Source: CAXXOZ01 sp963676435
GTDB taxonomy: Bacteria > Bacillota > Clostridia > Lachnospirales > Lachnospiraceae
NCBI GenBank assembly: GCA_963676435.2
Contig: CAXXOZ010000007.1
Span: 23,334-87,333, forward strand
DNA length: 64,000 nt
Reading direction: 5' to 3'
Below the pieces are notes generated by a model. The model made no database searches. It was not told the origin of the DNA and saw only the letters and a list, made by a program, of their open reading frames with translations. Position 1 is the first letter of the stretch. Each line of letters begins with the position of its first letter. This document shows, one piece after another, positions 24,808-35,016 of the stretch. The position numbers were made by a program, and so were the translations under genes.

Positions 24808-26055
24808 TTGTATAGAGAAGCTGTTTTAGAACTAGAAGAATGGATAAACTCAAAAGCTAAAAAACCTCTTATGATTACAGGATGTAAAAAAGTGGGGAAA
24901 ACATGGACAGCATTAGATTTAGGAGCGGCCTATTTTGAGTCAACAGTTTTGGTGGATTTACAAGTTGATAATGAAGTTAAAAAAATGCTAAACGATCAGC
25001 CAAATTTAAAACAAATTGTAAGATTTTTAGGTAAAAAAAGTAATGTCAATATAGATACCAAAAAAACATTTATTATATTTGATAATGTTAACTGTTTACG
25101 AAAACCATATGATTTTATTGAATTTTTAAATAATGAAATGTATGAATATAGTATTTGTTGTATATCAAGTGTTATCAATGATACAGAAAGGCTTAATCAA
25201 ATCTCTTATATAAAAGAAATATATCCTTTTACATTTCAAGAGTTTCTTATTGTTAACAAGGAAAATGAACTGTGTTCAAAAGTTGCAAATCAAAAAGACG
25301 AAAAAATTGAAGACGAATTATTAAAAAAATTGGAAGAATATATTAAAATCTTTATGATTGTTGGAGGAATGCCAGAGTCTGTGAAATCATGGATTGAAAG
25401 TAAGGACTTTTATGATGTTGAAAGTACAAAAAATTCAATTTTAAAATCTTACTTTCAGGATTTTGAGAGTATTAAAAATATAGCTTTGAGAAAAAAAGTA
25501 TATCAAATATGGGAAAGCATTCCAAAACAATTAGATAGAGATGTTAAGAAATTTCATTTCGATATTGTAAAACTTACTGCTAGGAAAAGAGAGTATATTG
25601 AAGCTTTAGAATGGCTTCTAGAAAGAAAATATATATATAAAATAAATATGCTTGAAAAAACAGATGCATTTGAAATTTTTTTACCAGATATTGGTTTTTT
25701 GTCAAAGGTATATGAACTTGAAAAAAAATCGGACAACGACACTTTAGAAATTTTGGAGTTTAAAAATGGTGCCTTAAAAGAGCAGTTTATATTTCAAGAA
25801 TTACACTCAAATAGAAATATTGATGAAATATTTTATTGGAACTCAAAGGCAACAGCTAGGATAGAATTTGTTTTTAGAGACGGAAATAACTATGTTCCCA
25901 TAAAAATCAATCTAAAATCAAATAATAAGATGCAGAGTATGAAGGTTTTTATAGATAAATATAAATCTCCATTTTCTGTATATATTAAGTATAATGAACT
26001 CAGTCAACATGAAAAAGTACTAAATATTCCATTGTATGGAGTTTGGAACTTATAA
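24808..26055 (+). CDS. P-loop ATPase of the AAA/DUF4143 type, function unknown
   Basis: The 415-residue protein has Walker A GCKKVGKT (about 21-28), Walker B-like FIIFDNVNCL and the block EIYPFTFQEFLIV, then GGMPESVKSWI, all typical of AAA_14/DUF4143 ATPases. A C-terminal part (LKEQFIFQELHSNRNIDEIFYW) resembles the nuclease-like fold of that family. These proteins are very common in anaerobes and many are of unknown role. The start is TTG, chosen because a strong CAGGAGG lies nine bases before it and no ATG is available. A TATAAT at 24771-24776 may be its -10 box. It is separated from the metal ATPase gene by 45 bases. Confidence 0.8.
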   Translation: MYREAVLELEEWINSKAKKPLMITGCKKVGKTWTALDLGAAYFESTVLVDLQVDNEVKKMLNDQPNLKQIVRFLGKKSNVNIDTKKTFIIFDNVNCLRKPYDFIEFLNNEMYEYSICCISSVINDTERLNQISYIKEIYPFTFQEFLIVNKENELCSKVANQKDEKIEDELLKKLEEYIKIFMIVGGMPESVKSWIESKDFYDVESTKNSILKSYFQDFESIKNIALRKKVYQIWESIPKQLDRDVKKFHFDIVKLTARKREYIEALEWLLERKYIYKINMLEKTDAFEIFLPDIGFLSKVYELEKKSDNDTLEILEFKNGALKEQFIFQELHSNRNIDEIFYWNSKATARIEFVFRDGNNYVPIKINLKSNNKMQSMKVFIDKYKSPFSVYIKYNELSQHEKVLNIPLYGVWNL

Positions 26056-26059
26056 AAAT

Positions 26060-26090
26060 ACGACAGTAAAGAGGCGATCTTTACTGTCGT
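26060..26090. terminator. Bidirectional terminator between the DUF4143-type ATPase and citrate synthase genes
   Basis: ACGACAGTAAAGA (26060-26072) pairs perfectly with TCTTTACTGTCGT (26078-26090) around a five-base loop. T-rich sequence lies downstream. Confidence 0.88.
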
Positions 26091-26096
26091 TCATTT

Positions 26097-27464
26097 TTAC
26101 TTACGATCTTTTAAAGGAACATATTCTGTATGTGGAGCTACATTTTTATATGCAGGTCTTATGATTTTACCATCATTAATTAATTCTTCGATTCTGTGAG
26201 CACTCCAACCAGACATTCTAGCGATAGCAAAAAGTGGAGTGAATAATTCCTGTGGAAGACCTAACATTCTGTAAACAAATCCACTATAAAAATCAACATT
26301 TGAACTAATATGTCTATACATTTTTCGATGATTTTGAATAATTTCAGGACTTAATCTTTCAACTGTTTCATATAATTTGAATTCGTCTTCAAGACCTTTT
26401 TCTTTTGATAGCTTTTCAACAAATCCTCTAAAAACTGTTGCACGTGGATCAGATATTGTGTAAACGGCATGTCCGATACCATAAATAAGACCAGATTTAT
26501 CAAAAGCTTCTTTATCTAATAATTTTGATAAATGATTTCTTATTTCATCTTCATCTTTCCAGTCTTTTATTTGTTTTTTCATATCTTCAAACATTTGAGT
26601 AACTTTTATATTTGCACCTCCGTGTCTTGGACCTTTTAATGAGCCAAGAGATGCAGCTACAGAGGAGTATGTATCAGTTCCAGATGAAGAAACAACATGT
26701 GTAGTGAAAGTTGAATTATTTCCACCACCGTGGTCAGCATGAAGAACCAGTGCAAGATCTAAAACTGTAGCTTCTAAAGGTGTATACTTGCTGTCAGCTC
26801 TTAATAAATGCAAGAAATTTTCAGCAGTAGAAAGGTTTAAATCTGGTGTATGTATGAAAAGACTTTGCCCATCATGATAATGTTTGTACGCTTGATAACC
26901 ATAAACTGCAAGCATAGGAAAGATTGAAATAAGCTGCAAACTTTGACGTAAAACATTTGGCACAGAAATATCATCTGCATAATCATCATATGAATACATA
27001 GTTAGAACGCTTCTTGCAAGTGTGTTCATCATATCTTTACTTGGAGCCTTCATTATGATGTCTCTAACAAAACTTGTCGGTAGTGTTCTGTAGTGAGCAA
27101 GTAATCCTGAAAAATCTGTTAGTTCTTTTTCGTTTGGAAGTTTACCAAAAAGTAAAAGATATGTAATCTCTTCAAATCCAAGACGCTGTTCCTTAATAAA
27201 ACCAGCAACGATATCTTCTATATCCATTCCACGATAAAAAAGCTTACCATCGCAAGGAACAATTTCACCATCATCAATTGTATAAGATTTTACTTCGGCT
27301 ATCTCAGTAAGACCGGTTAAAACACCTTTTCCATTAATATCTCTAAGTCCTCTTTTGACTTCGTATTTTGTGTACAATTCTGGATTAATATAACTGTTTT
27401 CTTTACACAAAGTTGCCAAAGACATTATTTCAGGTGTGATTTTTGAAAACTCATTTTCGGCCAT
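26097..27464 (-). CDS. Citrate synthase
   Basis: This enzyme condenses acetyl-CoA and oxaloacetate to citrate, the entry to 2-oxoglutarate and glutamate synthesis in anaerobes with partial cycles. The 455-residue protein contains LHADHGGGNNSTFTTHVVSS (active-site histidine) and GPRHGGAN. The block GIGHAVYTISDPRA carries the second catalytic histidine, and RMSGWSAHRIEE lies near the C-terminus. An N-terminal extension of about 80 residues (KYEVKRGLRDINGKGVLTG) is typical of the clostridial form. The start follows GGGGGC at a rather long distance. No aconitase or isocitrate dehydrogenase genes are adjacent, so it is expressed alone. Activity as 2-methylcitrate synthase is possible but no prp genes are present. 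Confidence 0.92.
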   Translation of the reverse strand: MAENEFSKITPEIMSLATLCKENSYINPELYTKYEVKRGLRDINGKGVLTGLTEIAEVKSYTIDDGEIVPCDGKLFYRGMDIEDIVAGFIKEQRLGFEEITYLLLFGKLPNEKELTDFSGLLAHYRTLPTSFVRDIIMKAPSKDMMNTLARSVLTMYSYDDYADDISVPNVLRQSLQLISIFPMLAVYGYQAYKHYHDGQSLFIHTPDLNLSTAENFLHLLRADSKYTPLEATVLDLALVLHADHGGGNNSTFTTHVVSSSGTDTYSSVAASLGSLKGPRHGGANIKVTQMFEDMKKQIKDWKDEDEIRNHLSKLLDKEAFDKSGLIYGIGHAVYTISDPRATVFRGFVEKLSKEKGLEDEFKLYETVERLSPEIIQNHRKMYRHISSNVDFYSGFVYRMLGLPQELFTPLFAIARMSGWSAHRIEELINDGKIIRPAYKNVAPHTEYVPLKDRK

Positions 27465-27507
27465 AAAAAAAAGCCCCCTTTACCATATAAATTTTTTGTA
27501 GAATAAG

Positions 27508-27536
27508 ATTATATTACCATAATTCCACTAAATCAA
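27508..27536 (-). promoter_or_regulatory. Citrate synthase promoter
   Basis: On the - strand TTGATT (27536-27531) and TATAAT (27513-27508) are spaced by 17 bases. The start is predicted near 27501, leaving a 37-base leader. Confidence 0.75.
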
Positions 27537-27616
27537 CAACAACTTTTAAAAAATAGATGTATTCTGAAAAATAATATGATACAATTATATAAATAAAATT
27601 TGCGAGGAAAAGGGCT

Positions 27617-28939
27617 ATGGATTTATTCGAATATATGCATAAAACAAAGACTTTAAAAGAGTCCCCTCTTGCATCAAGATTGCGCCCGACTACTCTAAGT
27701 GAAATAGTAGGTCAAGAACACATTATAGCAGAAGATAAATTGCTTTATAGAGCAATAAAAGCTGATAAATTAAGTTCACTGATTTTGTATGGACCACCAG
27801 GGACAGGTAAAACTACAATAGCAAAAGTAATCGCAAACTCTACTAGTTCTGATTTCAAACAAATAAATGCCACCTCAGCAGGAAAAAAAGATATGGAAGC
27901 TGTTGTTGAGCAGGCAAAAACAAATCTAGGAATGCATGAGAAAAAGACAATCCTGTTTATTGATGAAATTCATAGATTTAATAAAGCACAGCAAGATTAT
28001 CTGTTGCCATATGTTGAAGATGGAACAATAATTTTAATAGGAGCTACCACAGAAAATCCCTATTTTGAAGTTAATCAGGCTTTAATATCAAGGTCAATAA
28101 TTTTCCAATTAAAACCATTAAGTATAAAAAATATAAAAGAATTAATTTATAGAGCTATTGATGATAAAGAAAAAGGTATGGGGTCTTATAATGCAGTAAT
28201 CGAAGAAGATGCTGTTGATTTTCTTGCACAAATATCTTCAGGAGATGCAAGGCAGGCAATAAATGCAATAGAACTTGCGATTTTAACAACTAAGAGAAGT
28301 TCAGATGAGAAGATTCATATAACACTTAAAGAAGCCTCAGACTGTATACAAAAGAAGACTATTAAATATGACAAAACAGGAGACAATCACTACGATACAA
28401 TCTCTGCATTTATAAAAAGTATGAGAGGTTCAGATCCTGATGCCACAACATATTATTTGGCAAAAATGATTTATGCAGGGGAAAGTGTTACTTTTATAGC
28501 CAGAAGAATTATGATATGTGCGTCCGAAGATGTGGGAAATGCAGACCCTAATGCGCTAACAGTTGCAGTCTCAGCTGCAAATGCTGTACACCAAATTGGA
28601 TTGCCGGAAGCCAGAATCATATTAGCTCAGGCAGCCACATATGTGGCTCTTGCACCAAAAAGCAATTCAGCTATTAAAGCAATAGACAAAGCTTTAAATA
28701 TAGTTGAAACAAAAAATGTTTCAGGAATACCAATGCACCTTAAAGATGCACATTATAAAGGGGCAAAAAAACTAGGAAATGGAAAAGGTTATAAATACGT
28801 TCATGACTTTGAAGGGAATTATACAAATCAACAATATCTCCCAGATGAATTAGTGGGAGAAAAATTTTATTTTCCTGGAAGTAATGGTTATGAAAAGGTT
28901 ATGAAAAATTACTTGGATGATATAAGAAAGGGAAAGTAA
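27617..28939 (+). CDS. rarA: Replication-associated recombination protein RarA (MgsA family AAA+ ATPase)
   Basis: RarA is a clamp-loader-like AAA+ ATPase acting at stalled replication forks. The 440-residue protein has the N-terminal block PLASRLRPTTLSEIVGQEH and Walker A GPPGTGKT (about 57-64). Walker B is ILFIDEIHRFNKAQQD and sensor 1 is GATTENPYFE. The C-terminal tetramerisation region begins YDKTGDNHYDTISAFIKSMRGSDPDA, and RRIMICASEDVGNADP follows, all characteristic of the family. GCGAGGAAAAGGG precedes the ATG. The divergent 150-base gap to citrate synthase holds its promoter (a probable TACAAT at about 27579). The next gene starts two bases after its stop. Confidence 0.95.
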   Translation: MDLFEYMHKTKTLKESPLASRLRPTTLSEIVGQEHIIAEDKLLYRAIKADKLSSLILYGPPGTGKTTIAKVIANSTSSDFKQINATSAGKKDMEAVVEQAKTNLGMHEKKTILFIDEIHRFNKAQQDYLLPYVEDGTIILIGATTENPYFEVNQALISRSIIFQLKPLSIKNIKELIYRAIDDKEKGMGSYNAVIEEDAVDFLAQISSGDARQAINAIELAILTTKRSSDEKIHITLKEASDCIQKKTIKYDKTGDNHYDTISAFIKSMRGSDPDATTYYLAKMIYAGESVTFIARRIMICASEDVGNADPNALTVAVSAANAVHQIGLPEARIILAQAATYVALAPKSNSAIKAIDKALNIVETKNVSGIPMHLKDAHYKGAKKLGNGKGYKYVHDFEGNYTNQQYLPDELVGEKFYFPGSNGYEKVMKNYLDDIRKGK

Positions 28940-28940
28940 T

Positions 28941-30197
28941 ATGGGAGGACCAAAGCATACGATAATTTTATCAATAGATTCATTAAGTTCGCCTGATATG
29001 GAACTAATTTCTTTGTTACCTAACTTCAGAGAGTTTATTAAAAATGCTTCTATATGTGATAATGTTACATCAGTATATCCATCACTTACATATCCAGCTC
29101 ATGCTACTATAATGACCGGAAATTATCCTGTGAATCACGGGATTTTAAGTAATACCTTTTTTAAACCCAAGCAAATAAGAAAAAAATGGTATGGGCAAAG
29201 TAAGTATATTAAAGGCAAAACAATTTTTGGGGAAGCAATAAAAAGTAATATGAAAGTGGCATCAATATTATGGCCATTAACTGGGAAGTCTGGAATTCAA
29301 TATTCTTTGCCGGAAATTTTCCCAGGACGATTTGAAAATCAAGTTATAGCGACATTAAGAAATGGATCAAAAAAATATATTTTTGATTTAAAAAGAAAAT
29401 TTGGAAAGTTACTCAATGGAATAAAAGAACCTGAACTTGATAATTTTGTTCAAGCATCATTGTTGCATACTATAAAAAAATACAAACCAGATTTGACATT
29501 AGTTCATTTTTTAGATTTGGATGACAGCAGACATAAATATGGGTATGCTGCACCAGAGGCTTTCAGGGCAATGGAAAGAGTAGATGAAAGACTTGGTGAA
29601 ATAATTAATACTCTCAAAGAAGAAAAAATATTTGATGAAACGGCATTAATTGTATTAGGGGATCACTCACAAATTGATGTTCATACACCAATATTTTTAA
29701 ATGAAAGATTTGAAAAAGATGGTTTTATTTTAAAGAAAAATGGAAAGATAAAGAATTGGAGAATATATTCAAAATCATGTGATGGCTCCTGTTATATATA
29801 TATAAACAAAAAAGAAAATGAATCATTTAAAGATGAAATATATGAATATCTATATACAATACAAGGTGAAAAAAAGAGTGGAATAAGTAAAATATATACA
29901 GGAGTTGAAGCACAAAAATTTGGAGCTTCAGACGAATGTGATTTTATGATTGAGGCTAGAATAGGTTATTATTTTGCAGATGATATAAAAAATGCAAATT
30001 ATAAGGCAGCTCATGGTTATATGCCTACTATTCCTTCCTATCAGACAGTTTTTATTGCTGCAGGAAAAGGAATAAAAAGAAATATTCAGCTGAGTAATAT
30101 TTCTTTAGTGGATGAGGCTCCTACAATTGCCAAACTGATGGGTCTTGATTTAGGTAAAACAAATGGAAGGTGTATTGAAGAGATATTAGATATCTAA
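28941..30197 (+). CDS. Alkaline-phosphatase-superfamily protein (nucleotide pyrophosphatase/phosphodiesterase type)
   Basis: The 418-residue protein belongs to the PF01663 metallo-phosphodiesterase group. The nucleophile threonine lies in PSLTYPAHATIMTG near residue 52, after the metal aspartate in SIDSLSS (about 12-18). Further metal ligands are visible in FLDLDDSRHKYG, LGDHSQID and the late AAHGYMP. There is no signal peptide, so it appears cytosolic, unlike many family members. It starts two bases after rarA and is followed within 23 bases by the DUF5717 gene, so it may be part of that locus. The substrate (phosphodiester, nucleotide or phosphonate) cannot be read from sequence. Confidence 0.85.
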   Translation: MGGPKHTIILSIDSLSSPDMELISLLPNFREFIKNASICDNVTSVYPSLTYPAHATIMTGNYPVNHGILSNTFFKPKQIRKKWYGQSKYIKGKTIFGEAIKSNMKVASILWPLTGKSGIQYSLPEIFPGRFENQVIATLRNGSKKYIFDLKRKFGKLLNGIKEPELDNFVQASLLHTIKKYKPDLTLVHFLDLDDSRHKYGYAAPEAFRAMERVDERLGEIINTLKEEKIFDETALIVLGDHSQIDVHTPIFLNERFEKDGFILKKNGKIKNWRIYSKSCDGSCYIYINKKENESFKDEIYEYLYTIQGEKKSGISKIYTGVEAQKFGASDECDFMIEARIGYYFADDIKNANYKAAHGYMPTIPSYQTVFIAAGKGIKRNIQLSNISLVDEAPTIAKLMGLDLGKTNGRCIEEILDI

Positions 30198-30219
30198 AAG
30201 GCTTTTCGGAGGTATTTTC

Positions 30220-33200
30220 TTGAGAGAAATAATTGGTAAACTTGCCAGAGGAATTTATGAATATGAATTACCGGTTATAATGTCGTCGGTTTCTATTATT
30301 GAAGAAACAATAGAAACGGGCATTATTTATAATGGGAGTTTTGAACTTTATAGTGAAAATGAAGAAGAACTTAAAGGTATTGTTTATTCAACAAATGATA
30401 AATTCATTATTATAAACAATCAGTTTATCGGCAAAAGAAATAAAATTAATTTTAAAGTGCTTACTGAGTTCACAGAAATTAGGGATAATGTTTCTGGAAA
30501 TATTAATATTGTGAGCAATGGTGGGGAAATAGTAATTCCATTCAAAATAAATATTGAACCTGCAGGTATTAAAACTACCAGTGGTATAATAAAAACATTA
30601 GATGAGTTTGTAGAATTAGTTATTAATAGTTATGATGAAGCACTGAAAATTTTTGAATCTAATAACTTTGAGAAATGTTTTTTAATGGAAACACCAAAAT
30701 ATAACTCGGTCTATAAAGGCTTGATTAGAGGGACTGACAAAAAAATTGCCTTAGAAGAGTTCCTTGTTTTTATTGGAAAGAAAAACAAAGTGTCCCTTTC
30801 TTTATCAGAGTATGGTAGAAATTATGAAAACCTTGATGATTCTTATGGTGATTCATTTATATTAAAAAAAGAGCACTGGGGATATGTTGAAATTGAAACT
30901 CAGGTAAAAGGAGATTTTATAAAAGTTGCTAACTATAATATAGATTCAGATATGTTTGCAGGAAACAGTTATGAGTTTGTTTATTTTATAAATTATAACA
31001 AATTATTTAATGGTCTTAACATTGGGGAAATCATATTTAAAACTCATAATCAAACTGTTAAATTTGACATAGTAGTTGACAATAAAAAAGAAGAAAAAAC
31101 AAGTATTAATAAAAAAGAATTATACTTTTATAAACTATATAGAAATTATCTAGAATTTAAGTTGAATAAAATAAGTGTTGAAAAATGGGCAAATAATTCC
31201 CTAGAGATTTTGGAAAAGGAACTGTTTGAAGATTCTCAAAAACAACTAATTAAGGCATGGATTTTTTTACTTTCAGATAATAAAAACACAGCATCTGAAA
31301 TTTTAGAAGATGTAGCCGCAGATGTTATTCAAGAAAAAGCGAATAATGTAGAAGACTACTGTTTTTTTATGTTCCTCAGGGCAATTGAAAAAAAAGATAA
31401 TGCATATACTCATGAAACTATATTGAAAATCAAAGACTATTATGAAAACGGTTATGATTCAGATATGCTTTTATTGATGATGTTATATTTAAATGAGGAT
31501 TATGAAAATAATCAAAGTCTAATATTTGCAAGGCTAAAAGAACGATTTATGAATGGAAATAGAAGTCCCTTTATATATTTTGAAGCTCTAAAAATACTAA
31601 ATGAGCTTCCAGAACTGCTTCGAGTTTTAAATTCATTTGAACTTCAGGTTTTAAATTTTGGAGCAAAAAATAGGATTATAAACGAAGAATTAGCATTGCG
31701 ATTATCTGAGCTTGCTTTAGAACAAAAAGATTGTAAGCCTATTCTTTTTAGATTATTAAATTATTTATTTGATATATATATGAATAATGTTGCTTTAGAG
31801 GCAATATGTACATTACTAATACGTGAAGAAAAAACTGAACAAAAATATTTTAAGTGGTATGAAGCAGGTGTTAAAGCAAACTTAAAGATAACAAAATTGT
31901 TTGAATATTATATGTTGTCTGTGAGTACAGATTATATGGGAGAATTGCCGCGCAGTGTACTTCTATATTTTCTTTATAATGCATCAGTATTAGCTGAAAA
32001 ACAAAGCTTTTTATACTTTAATATAGTTATCAATAAAGAACAACATCCTAATATTTATAGAAGCTACATTAAAAGAATAGAAAAATATGCGGTAGAAAAT
32101 TTAGCTCAAGGAAATATTGATGAATTTCTATCAGTTATTTATAAAAAAGTCCTAAATGAATCATTGATGAACACTGAAATAATAAAAAAACTTCCAGAAG
32201 TTATTCATACATATAAAATAGAATGTGATAATGAAAATGTAAGAAAGGTAATTGTATGCCATAAAGAACTGAATGAAGAGTTTGAAGTTAAAATAATAAA
32301 CAATGAGGCATATATTAAGATTTTTTCATCAGATGTAGTAATTATTTTCGAAGATTTTTTTGGTAGAAGATATGTAGAAAGTGTTGATTACAGGCTTGAC
32401 AAGCTATTTTATGACGAGGAATTCGTAAAGTTCTGTATTGAATATAGCCCATATAACAAATATATGCTTATGGCTTACACAAAAAATGTATTAAAACATA
32501 TTAAAGATCATCATAAGATATTAAGGATTTTGAAAAGTGGAATAGATGAGGATGATTACAGATTATATTTTGCAAAAGCAATCATGCAAGATACAGTAGA
32601 GTATTATTATGAAAATTATGACAATGAAATAATCGATGAGTATCTTGTATTATTTAATAAGTCAAAGATGAATTCTTTTACTAGAAAAAAAGTTATAGAA
32701 TTAATGATAATTAGAGGTATGTATGATGAAGCATTTTCACTATTCTTAAAATATGGTAATGAAAATGTAGATCCAGGAAAAATTGTAAAATTCTGTACTA
32801 GAAGTTTTGACAAAAATGGAATGGAATTTGATCCTATATATTTGGACTTATGTGCATACGCTTATAGAAATGGCAAATATAATGAATTGGTACTAAAATA
32901 TTTAAGTATGCATTATTATGGCTTAACAAAAGAAATGATAAACTTATGGGAATCATCAATTGGCTTTGAGTATGAAAACAGAGAACTTGAAGAAAGGTTA
33001 GTAGTTCAGATACTTTTTGCAAAAACATACTTAAATTATCTAGTAAATATATATGACTCCTACCAAGAAAAAGGTGCAAATAGCGAAGTAAAACGAGCAT
33101 ATCTTTTTTTTAAATCATGTGAATATTATTTACATGATAGTGTGACGGATGAAAAGTTTTTTAATCATCTTGAAAGCCAAATTGGTGAAATGCAAAAAAT

Positions 33201-33756
33201 GGAAGAAATGTGTAAAATTGCGTTCTTAAAGCATATATCGGGAAAAGAAATCTTAACAAACAACCAGGAAAATAAATGTAAAGATATTATACTCGAACTT
33301 TCTAATAAAAAAATAAGACTTCCGTTCTTTGGGATTTTTTCAAAATGGTTTGATTTACCATATTCTTTAAGGGATAAGTATATTGTAGAATACAAATCAA
33401 ACCCATCAAACAAAGTATATATTAGTTATGTATTGGAAACTGGAAAACTTGATGAAAAGAAATATGAGAAAGAGTTAATGACTCAAATATGTCAGGGGAT
33501 TTTTGTCAAAGAGTTTATAATTTTTTATGGAGAAAGTATTCAATATTACATTGTTGAAACAGACTCTTTTGAGGATGTTTTAACAGAAAGTGTAAACTTT
33601 AAATATCTTGATGAATTTGAAAATGATGAAAGTAGATATGGAAGTTTAAATAATATGATGCTGTCGTTGGAAATGAATGATGAAAAAACATTTAATATAA
33701 TTGCAGAAAATTATAATTTGAATTTAGAGTTGGTAGATAGGCTTTTTACAAAGTAA
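30220..33756 (+). CDS. DUF5717-type large protein, function unknown
   Basis: The 1,178-residue protein seems to match the Lachnospiraceae-centred DUF5717 family by its N-terminus (MREIIGKLARGIYEYELPVI) and size. The first 300 or so residues alternate short beta-strand-like segments in two blocks of about 90, resembling Ig-like sandwiches (FELYSENEEELKGIVYSTND and FIKVANYNIDSDMFAGNSY). The rest is almost wholly helical, with recurrent 35-40-residue spacing suggestive of TPR or HEAT repeats. There is no signal peptide or membrane segment. The start is TTG following CGGAGG. Its neighbours are the DUF5716-type, TPR and coiled-coil genes. A scaffold or adaptor role is a guess from shape only. Confidence 0.75.
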   Translation: MREIIGKLARGIYEYELPVIMSSVSIIEETIETGIIYNGSFELYSENEEELKGIVYSTNDKFIIINNQFIGKRNKINFKVLTEFTEIRDNVSGNINIVSNGGEIVIPFKINIEPAGIKTTSGIIKTLDEFVELVINSYDEALKIFESNNFEKCFLMETPKYNSVYKGLIRGTDKKIALEEFLVFIGKKNKVSLSLSEYGRNYENLDDSYGDSFILKKEHWGYVEIETQVKGDFIKVANYNIDSDMFAGNSYEFVYFINYNKLFNGLNIGEIIFKTHNQTVKFDIVVDNKKEEKTSINKKELYFYKLYRNYLEFKLNKISVEKWANNSLEILEKELFEDSQKQLIKAWIFLLSDNKNTASEILEDVAADVIQEKANNVEDYCFFMFLRAIEKKDNAYTHETILKIKDYYENGYDSDMLLLMMLYLNEDYENNQSLIFARLKERFMNGNRSPFIYFEALKILNELPELLRVLNSFELQVLNFGAKNRIINEELALRLSELALEQKDCKPILFRLLNYLFDIYMNNVALEAICTLLIREEKTEQKYFKWYEAGVKANLKITKLFEYYMLSVSTDYMGELPRSVLLYFLYNASVLAEKQSFLYFNIVINKEQHPNIYRSYIKRIEKYAVENLAQGNIDEFLSVIYKKVLNESLMNTEIIKKLPEVIHTYKIECDNENVRKVIVCHKELNEEFEVKIINNEAYIKIFSSDVVIIFEDFFGRRYVESVDYRLDKLFYDEEFVKFCIEYSPYNKYMLMAYTKNVLKHIKDHHKILRILKSGIDEDDYRLYFAKAIMQDTVEYYYENYDNEIIDEYLVLFNKSKMNSFTRKKVIELMIIRGMYDEAFSLFLKYGNENVDPGKIVKFCTRSFDKNGMEFDPIYLDLCAYAYRNGKYNELVLKYLSMHYYGLTKEMINLWESSIGFEYENRELEERLVVQILFAKTYLNYLVNIYDSYQEKGANSEVKRAYLFFKSCEYYLHDSVTDEKFFNHLESQIGEMQKMEEMCKIAFLKHISGKEILTNNQENKCKDIILELSNKKIRLPFFGIFSKWFDLPYSLRDKYIVEYKSNPSNKVYISYVLETGKLDEKKYEKELMTQICQGIFVKEFIIFYGESIQYYIVETDSFEDVLTESVNFKYLDEFENDESRYGSLNNMMLSLEMNDEKTFNIIAENYNLNLELVDRLFTK

Positions 33757-33767
33757 AAGGGTAAAAT

Positions 33768-35004
33768 ATGGTAGTAGGAATTGATTATACAGAAGAATAT
33801 ACTCAAATTAGCTATGCTATACAGGGGATGAAAACACCAGAAACTGTTAGCATCTCTTTTGGTGAAAAAAAAATATCTAATTCCCTCAATGGTGTCAAAA
33901 GGGAAAGGTAATGATGAGTGGCTAATAGGAGAAGAAGCATTTCAAAGTGTGAAAAATGGTGAAACTTGTTTTTTTAAAAACTTACTAAGTAAGGCTGTTT
34001 GGGATGAAGTAGAGTTTATAGAAGATACAGAGTATAATTATGTTGAAATATTTAAAATATTTGCTGAAGAAATAATAAAAATCCTAAAAAGAGCAGTAAA
34101 CAATGACCAAATAGAAAAAATAATTTTTACTATAGAAAAGGTTAATAAAGAAAATTCGGATTTTATTAAACAAATTTTTATTGATTTAGGATTTTCAGAT
34201 ATTCAGATTGAAATAGTGAGTCATTCAGAAAGCCTAGCATACTACATACTAAAGCAACCAAAAGACATTTGGACTTTTGATATAGTGTTATTTGATTTTG
34301 GATCATCTTATTTTATATATAGAAAATTGAAAGTGCAAGGATCAAAAAAACCAGTAATTGTAAAGATTGAGGAAGAAGATTTAAGCGAAATCATGAATGC
34401 TCAAACTGCTGAAGATGAGGTTTTCTTAAAATTACTAGAAGAGAGGTTATCAGAGGAAAGTATTTCAAGTGTATATCTAAACGGTATAGGTTTTTCAGGT
34501 GACTGGATGACAAAATCTATAGAATATATTTGTCAAGGAAGAAGAGCGTTTAAAGGTCAGAATATTTTTTCTAAAGGGGCCTGCTATGGTGCTATGACAT
34601 CAAAACTTTTGGATAATAGTGAGTATAGTATTTTATGCAATGATAGAAATAAAATCAACATATCAATTTTAATTGATGAAGATGGAGTTAAAAAGCAGCT
34701 TTATTTAATGAAAGCTGGTGAAAACTGGTATGAAACGGGAGCAAAACTTGAAGGGTTTATAGATGAGGATAGAAAAATACAATTAATTATTAATAATCCA
34801 TTTTTAAACGAACAACATCCCGTGGAGATAGACCTATCAGTTTTTCCTATTAGAGAGTTTAAGAAAAGCAGGATAGAAATAGTAATGATTGTTAAATCAG
34901 AAGATGAAATTATTTATTTAATAAAAGATTTAGGATTTGGAGATTTTTTTAAAGGTACAAACAAGATAGTTGAAAAAACAATTTATGCCAGTGATTATGC
35001 GTAG
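33768..35004 (+). pseudogene. DUF5716-type actin/Hsp70-like ATPase gene, split by a +1 frameshift
   Basis: The frame from ATG 33768 reads MVVGIDYTEEYTQISYAIQ and EKK, then stops at 33909. The second frame, open from 33832, continues KYLIPSMVSKGKGNDEWLIGEEA and runs to 35004. Joined they give about 411 residues. The start looks like the phosphate-1 loop of the actin/Hsp70 fold (GIDYTEEYTQIS), and a later block DIVLFDFGSSYFIYRKL resembles phosphate 2. The frames change at a run of nine A (33865-33873). Eight A would restore one continuous frame. This may be a real mutation, a phase-variable or slippage-rescued tract, or a sequencing error. RBS: AAAAGGG. Family name DUF5716 is assigned from neighbourhood and general likeness. 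Confidence 0.7.
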
Positions 35005-35016
35005 AAAGGATTATCT

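Noticed and set aside
24808..26055. DUF4143-type ATPase as part of a defence or toxin-antitoxin island
   Set aside because: There are no partner genes of that kind beside it; the neighbours are a metal pump and citrate synthase.
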